From an uncultured Blautia sp. (GTDB lineage Bacteria; Bacillota; Clostridia; Lachnospirales; Lachnospiraceae): a stretch of DNA of 9,214 nucleotides. The translations under genes and the position numbers were made by a program. Position 1 is the stretch's first letter. Each line of letters opens with the position of its first letter. The stretch lies in assembly GCA_934402155.1 (NCBI GenBank), contig CAKRTP010000069.1, positions 1 to 9,214 on the forward strand, given 5' to 3'. This document shows positions 6,355 to 9,214 of this stretch, in pieces. The notes below the pieces were generated by a model that worked only from the letters and a program-made list of their open reading frames with translations, was not told where the DNA came from and searched no databases.

Positions 6355-7368
6355 ATGGCAGCAACAATGAAAGACATAGCCAGACGGACAGGACTTGGCC
6401 TGGCTACGATTTCCTCTTATTTTAACGGAGGAAATGTCAGGGAAAAAAACAGAATAAAGATTGAAGAGGCCATAGAGGAACTCCATTACGAGGTCAACGA
6501 AGTCGCAAGGGGACTTAAGACCAATGCGACAAAGACGATCGGTGTTGTGATCCCGGAGCTGAATAATATATTCTGTGCTGAGATCATAACGGGGATGGAG
6601 GATATTCTCAGAAGTCATGGCTATGCTACGATTGTATGTGACTGTCGTACAGATAAGAAACTGGAGCAGGAAGCGGTGGAATTTCTGATCCGTCGTCGGG
6701 TAGATGGGATCATCAATATGCCGGTGGATGAAACAGGAGCACACCTGAAGAGATTTCAGAAGACGGGCAGGCCGATCGTGCTGATCGACCGCAGGATCCA
6801 GGGAATCCCGTGTGACAGTGTTCTGGTGGATAACAGGAAAGCTGCTGAGGAAGCAGTGCGGCTTTTTATAGAAAAAGGGCACAGAATGATTGGAATCATC
6901 GGCGGACCTGAGGGGATTTTTACAGCAGAGGAACGTCTGACAGGATATTGTACAGCACTTGAAAATGCAGGGATTTCAATAAGAAATTCGCTGGTTTATC
7001 GTGGGGATTATACGATCAGGGGTGGTGTCAGAGGCCTGGAAGAGCTTGTCCGGAACAATCCGGATATGACTGCGGTTTTTGTGACTAATTATGAAATGAC
7101 AATGGGAGCGATGATCGGGGTTAACGAACTGGGAATCCAGATTCCGGAACAGCTTTCCATAATAGGGTTTGATAACCTTCCGTTTGCAAGGGCATGCCGT
7201 CCGAAGCTTACGATCGTATCACAGCCGACAGACGGAATTGCCAGGGAGGTTGCAAGGATCATGCTGGAGCGTCTGGAAAATAAAGAGTCACAATCAGAAG
7301 AACATTTTAAAGAGAAACTTCAGACAGAGATCATGGAAGGAAAATCCGTGCGTGTTCTGAAAAGATAA
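6355..7368 (+). CDS. LacI/GalR-family transcriptional regulator
   Basis: A 337-residue repressor of usual family length. The N-terminal helix-turn-helix spans about 5-25 ('MKDIARRTGLGLATISSYFN') and the hinge helix 'VARGL' (50-54) carries the minor-groove Leu54. The rest is a periplasmic-binding-protein-like sensor domain ('TIGVVIPELNNIFCAEII' from 61, 'ERLTGY' 193-198, 'IIGFDNLPFA' 269-278), where Arg194 and Asp273 are at positions that usually touch a sugar effector. The recognition helix reads Leu-Ala-Thr-Ile-Ser-Ser, with Ser at the place usually held by Arg or His. The ATG at 6355 lies 17 nt after the aldolase stop with only a weak AGAGAAA before it, so translation is probably coupled. 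ATG 6367 is a possible alternative. It likely represses its own operon through the operators at 5395-5427 and is relieved by the pathway sugar or its phosphate; this is inference. Confidence 0.92.
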   Translation: MAATMKDIARRTGLGLATISSYFNGGNVREKNRIKIEEAIEELHYEVNEVARGLKTNATKTIGVVIPELNNIFCAEIITGMEDILRSHGYATIVCDCRTDKKLEQEAVEFLIRRRVDGIINMPVDETGAHLKRFQKTGRPIVLIDRRIQGIPCDSVLVDNRKAAEEAVRLFIEKGHRMIGIIGGPEGIFTAEERLTGYCTALENAGISIRNSLVYRGDYTIRGGVRGLEELVRNNPDMTAVFVTNYEMTMGAMIGVNELGIQIPEQLSIIGFDNLPFARACRPKLTIVSQPTDGIAREVARIMLERLENKESQSEEHFKEKLQTEIMEGKSVRVLKR

Positions 7369-7424
7369 CTGTTAAATGCTGTAATACAGGAAAACAGGGT
7401 TTTTACAAAAATGGGAGCAGCAAA

Positions 7425-8942
7425 ATGATGAGATCATATTTATTGGGAATTGATATCGGAACAAGTGCCTGTAAGGTGGCTGTGTTTGACAGAAACGGAA
7501 AAGTTCTTGCAGCAGCCAGTGGTGACTATCCGGTATATTATCCGCAGGAAGGCTGGGCAGAACAGAATCCGGAAGAATGGTGGGATGCGGTCTGCCGGGC
7601 AACGAAAGCAACGATACAGAAAGCCGATATTAAGCCGGATGAGATTGCGGGAATTGGAATCGATGGACAGAGCTGGTCAGCGATCGCCATTGATAAAGAA
7701 GGAAAAGTGCTGACAAATACGCCAATCTGGATGGATACCAGAGCACAGTCCATCTGTGACAGACTGAATCAGGAAATTGGTGCAGAGAAAATTTTTGAGG
7801 TGGCAGGAAATTCTCTTCAGCCATCTTATTCTACCGCGAAGATCCTCTGGTATAAGGAAAATCTTCCGGAAGTATATGCAAAGATCGACAAGATCCTTCA
7901 GTCGAACAGCTATATTGCATATAAACTGACAGATGTGATCTCGCAGGATGTATCACAGGGATATGGACTTCATTGTTTTGACATGAAAAAAGCCTGCTGG
8001 AATGAGGAAATGTGTAAACTTCTGGGAATTCCAATGGAATTTCTTCCGGAGATCTGTGACTGTGACCATGTTGTTGGTACAGTGACAGCGAAGGCAGCAG
8101 CAGAGTGTGGCCTTGCAGAAGGTACACCGGTAGTTGCCGGCGGCCTTGATGCAGCCTGCGGAACACTTGGTGCAGGTGTGATCCATTCCGGTGAGACCCA
8201 GGAACAGGGCGGTCAGGCCGGTGGAATGAGCATCTGCACAGATGAATACAAAGCTGATCCGCGACTGATCCTGAGTTATCACGTGGTTCCGGGCAAATGG
8301 CTCCTTCAGGGAGGAACCACCGGAGGCGGAGGGGTTATGCGCTGGTTTGAGCGTGAATTTGCAGATTATGAGCGGATGATGAAGGAGCAGACAGGAGTTT
8401 CTTCACTGAATCAGCTCAACGAACTTGCGGAAAAAATCACACCAGGCTGTGACGGTATGGTATTCCTTCCATATATGTCAGGGGAACGTTCTCCTATCTG
8501 GAATCCATACGCCAAGGGAGTTTTTTACGGGCTTGACTTTGCAAAGACAAAAGGGCATATGGTTCGCGCCTGCATGGAAGGTGTGGCACTTTCTCTGAGG
8601 CACAATCTTGAAGCTGCAAAAGAAGCCGGGGCAGAGGTGGAAGTCTTAAGAGCTATGGGTGGTTCTGCGAATTCTCTTCTCTGGACGCAGATCAAATCCG
8701 ACATCACAGGAAAGCCGATCGTCGTACCGGCATCCGATACGGCAACCACACTCGGAGCAGCCCTTCTCGCCGGAGTCGGAGCCGGGTTCTACAAAGACTA
8801 TGATGAAGCAGTTTCACTCACCGTCAAAGAGACCCGCCGCCACGAACCAAACCCGGAAAATAAAGTCATCTATGACCAGACTTATCAGACCTATCTTGAA
8901 CTCTACAAGTCCCTGGCCCATATGATGACTGCTAAAATATAA
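7425..8942 (+). CDS. FGGY-family carbohydrate kinase (xylulokinase-like)
   Basis: A cytoplasmic ATP-dependent sugar kinase of 505 residues, full length for the FGGY family. The phosphate-1 loop is 'GIDIGTSACKVAVFD' (8-22). 'EGWAEQNPEEWWDA' (42-55) and 'WMDTRA' (102-107) are family landmarks. 'SYSTAKILW' (134-142) matches FGGY signature 1, Asp242 in 'AGGLDAACG' is the expected catalytic base, and 'GGTTGGGG' (296-303) and 'PYMSGERSP' (349-357) are nucleotide-side loops. Signature 2 spans about 379-402. The strand reading 'GLSGQMHG' in XylB reads 'GIDGQSWSA' here (78-86), so xylulose specificity should not be assumed. Two ATGs occur in tandem (7425, 7428) behind GGGAG at 7413-7417. It follows the regulator by 56 nt without an obvious terminator, so it is probably co-transcribed. 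It should make the ketose phosphate that the aldolase cleaves. Confidence 0.9.
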   Translation: MMRSYLLGIDIGTSACKVAVFDRNGKVLAAASGDYPVYYPQEGWAEQNPEEWWDAVCRATKATIQKADIKPDEIAGIGIDGQSWSAIAIDKEGKVLTNTPIWMDTRAQSICDRLNQEIGAEKIFEVAGNSLQPSYSTAKILWYKENLPEVYAKIDKILQSNSYIAYKLTDVISQDVSQGYGLHCFDMKKACWNEEMCKLLGIPMEFLPEICDCDHVVGTVTAKAAAECGLAEGTPVVAGGLDAACGTLGAGVIHSGETQEQGGQAGGMSICTDEYKADPRLILSYHVVPGKWLLQGGTTGGGGVMRWFEREFADYERMMKEQTGVSSLNQLNELAEKITPGCDGMVFLPYMSGERSPIWNPYAKGVFYGLDFAKTKGHMVRACMEGVALSLRHNLEAAKEAGAEVEVLRAMGGSANSLLWTQIKSDITGKPIVVPASDTATTLGAALLAGVGAGFYKDYDEAVSLTVKETRRHEPNPENKVIYDQTYQTYLELYKSLAHMMTAKI

Positions 8943-8944
8943 TC

Positions 8945-9065
8945 GTAACTGTTCACTCCGTTCACAGTAACTTGGTCAAAATGCATTCCAAATCACCTTC
9001 GGTGATGGCATTTTGCCCCGTATGTCTCGGGATATTACCTGTGAACAAGTTTTACGAACAGTTAC
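8945..9065. repeat. Nested inverted-repeat (cruciform-like) intergenic element
   Basis: Four sets of complementary arms are nested. GTAACTGTTC (8945-8954) pairs with GAACAGTTAC (9056-9065). GTTCACAGTAA (8960-8970) pairs with TTACCTGTGAAC (9036-9047) with one bulge. CAAAATGC (8977-8984) pairs with GCATTTTG (9008-9015). ATCACC (8992-8997) pairs with GGTGAT (9001-9006) around TTC. An alternative local hairpin (8945-8952 with 8964-8971, one mismatch) competes with the outer stem. It begins 2 nt after the kinase stop. It could terminate or stabilise the operon transcript, or be a mobile palindromic repeat unit; no open frame inside looks genuine. Confidence 0.6.
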
Positions 9066-9075
9066 ATATAATCAA

Positions 9076-9102
9076 TAAAGTGTCCCCATGCAGGACACTT
9101 TA
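9076..9102. terminator. Hairpin, possible weak terminator
   Basis: TAAAGTGTCC (9076-9085) pairs perfectly with GGACACTTTA (9093-9102) around a 7-nt loop. Neither strand has a long T run after the stem, so termination would be weak. It may end leftover kinase-operon transcription. The 70 nt after it hold only a 9-bp direct repeat, AACCAGGAG (9114-9122 and 9156-9164). Confidence 0.4.
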
Positions 9103-9195
9103 CATACATAAACAACCAGGAGAGAACACCCTCATCATAATCTTCAGCATTGAATAACCAGGAGCAGTTTTGATTTTAATGCAGGGGGAGTCTGA

Positions 9196-9214
9196 GGGGG
9201 CGACGCTCGCCCCC
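9196..9214. other. GC-rich hairpin cut by the window end
   Basis: GGGGGCGA (9196-9203) pairs perfectly with TCGCCCCC (9207-9214) around CGC. The composition is far more GC-rich than the flanking AT-rich spacer, and the window stops at the last base of the stem, so a terminator tail cannot be judged. A frame from ATG 9179 (MQGESEGATLAP) runs through it and remains open at the edge, with AGGAG 14 nt upstream, too far to be convincing. Confidence 0.45.

Noticed and set aside
6100..6882. 260-codon - strand open frame across the aldolase-regulator junction
   Set aside because: It is antisense to two well-recognised genes, with no start signal and no recognisable domain.
8972..9157. Small + strand open frame of 61 codons after the kinase
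   Set aside because: It overlaps the nested inverted repeat, has no Shine-Dalgarno and shows no protein-like pattern.
9179..9214. Partial CDS starting at ATG 9179
   Set aside because: Only 12 codons are visible, they run through a perfect hairpin, and the nearest AGGAG is 14 nt away.

Overview
The window looks like chromosome from a low-to-mid GC Gram-positive gut bacterium of the Lachnospiraceae/Clostridia type. The reasons are strong GGAGG-type ribosome binding sites, sigma-A promoters, rho-independent terminators, secreted proteins typical of gut Firmicutes, and a papain-like cysteine protease carrying Listeria-Bacteroides-type and BspA-type repeats. No rRNA, tRNA, CRISPR array, transposase or integrase is visible.

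Left part (1-1966, + strand): three collinear genes for exported or membrane-anchored proteins of unknown function, with gaps of 25 and 35 nt. The first is cut by the window edge. The first two resemble proteins I recall from SipW/TasA-like loci, with N-termini anchored next to the membrane and a 'VTVYW.WP' strand, but no signal peptidase lies in the window. A strong hairpin at 2030-2076 separates this group from a convergent gene.

Middle (2095-4584, - strand): a large secreted C1A (papain-fold) cysteine protease of 829 aa. It has an acidic N-terminal region, a catalytic domain with Gln180/Cys186/His349/Asn381, a probable lectin-like domain, one Flg_new/InlB-B-type repeat and BspA-like leucine-rich repeats. 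Its likely promoter overlaps the terminator of the next gene.

Right part (4684-8942): a sugar catabolism locus. A FucU/RbsD-type sugar mutarotase (- strand) is divergent from a + strand operon of a class II (GatY/KbaY-like) ketose-phosphate aldolase, a LacI-family regulator and an FGGY (xylulokinase-like) sugar kinase. A good sigma-A promoter (TTGACA-17-TATGAT) precedes the aldolase. Two near-identical LacI-type operators, spaced 17 bp centre to centre, sit directly on the expected transcription start, which suggests local autoregulation. The inferred scheme is mutarotation of a free sugar, isomerisation by an enzyme not present here, phosphorylation by the kinase, and aldol cleavage to a triose phosphate. 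The actual substrate cannot be read from the sequence.

Right edge (8943-9214): no convincing gene. It holds a nested inverted-repeat structure (8945-9065), a separate hairpin (9076-9102), a 9-bp direct repeat and a GC-rich hairpin running into the window end.
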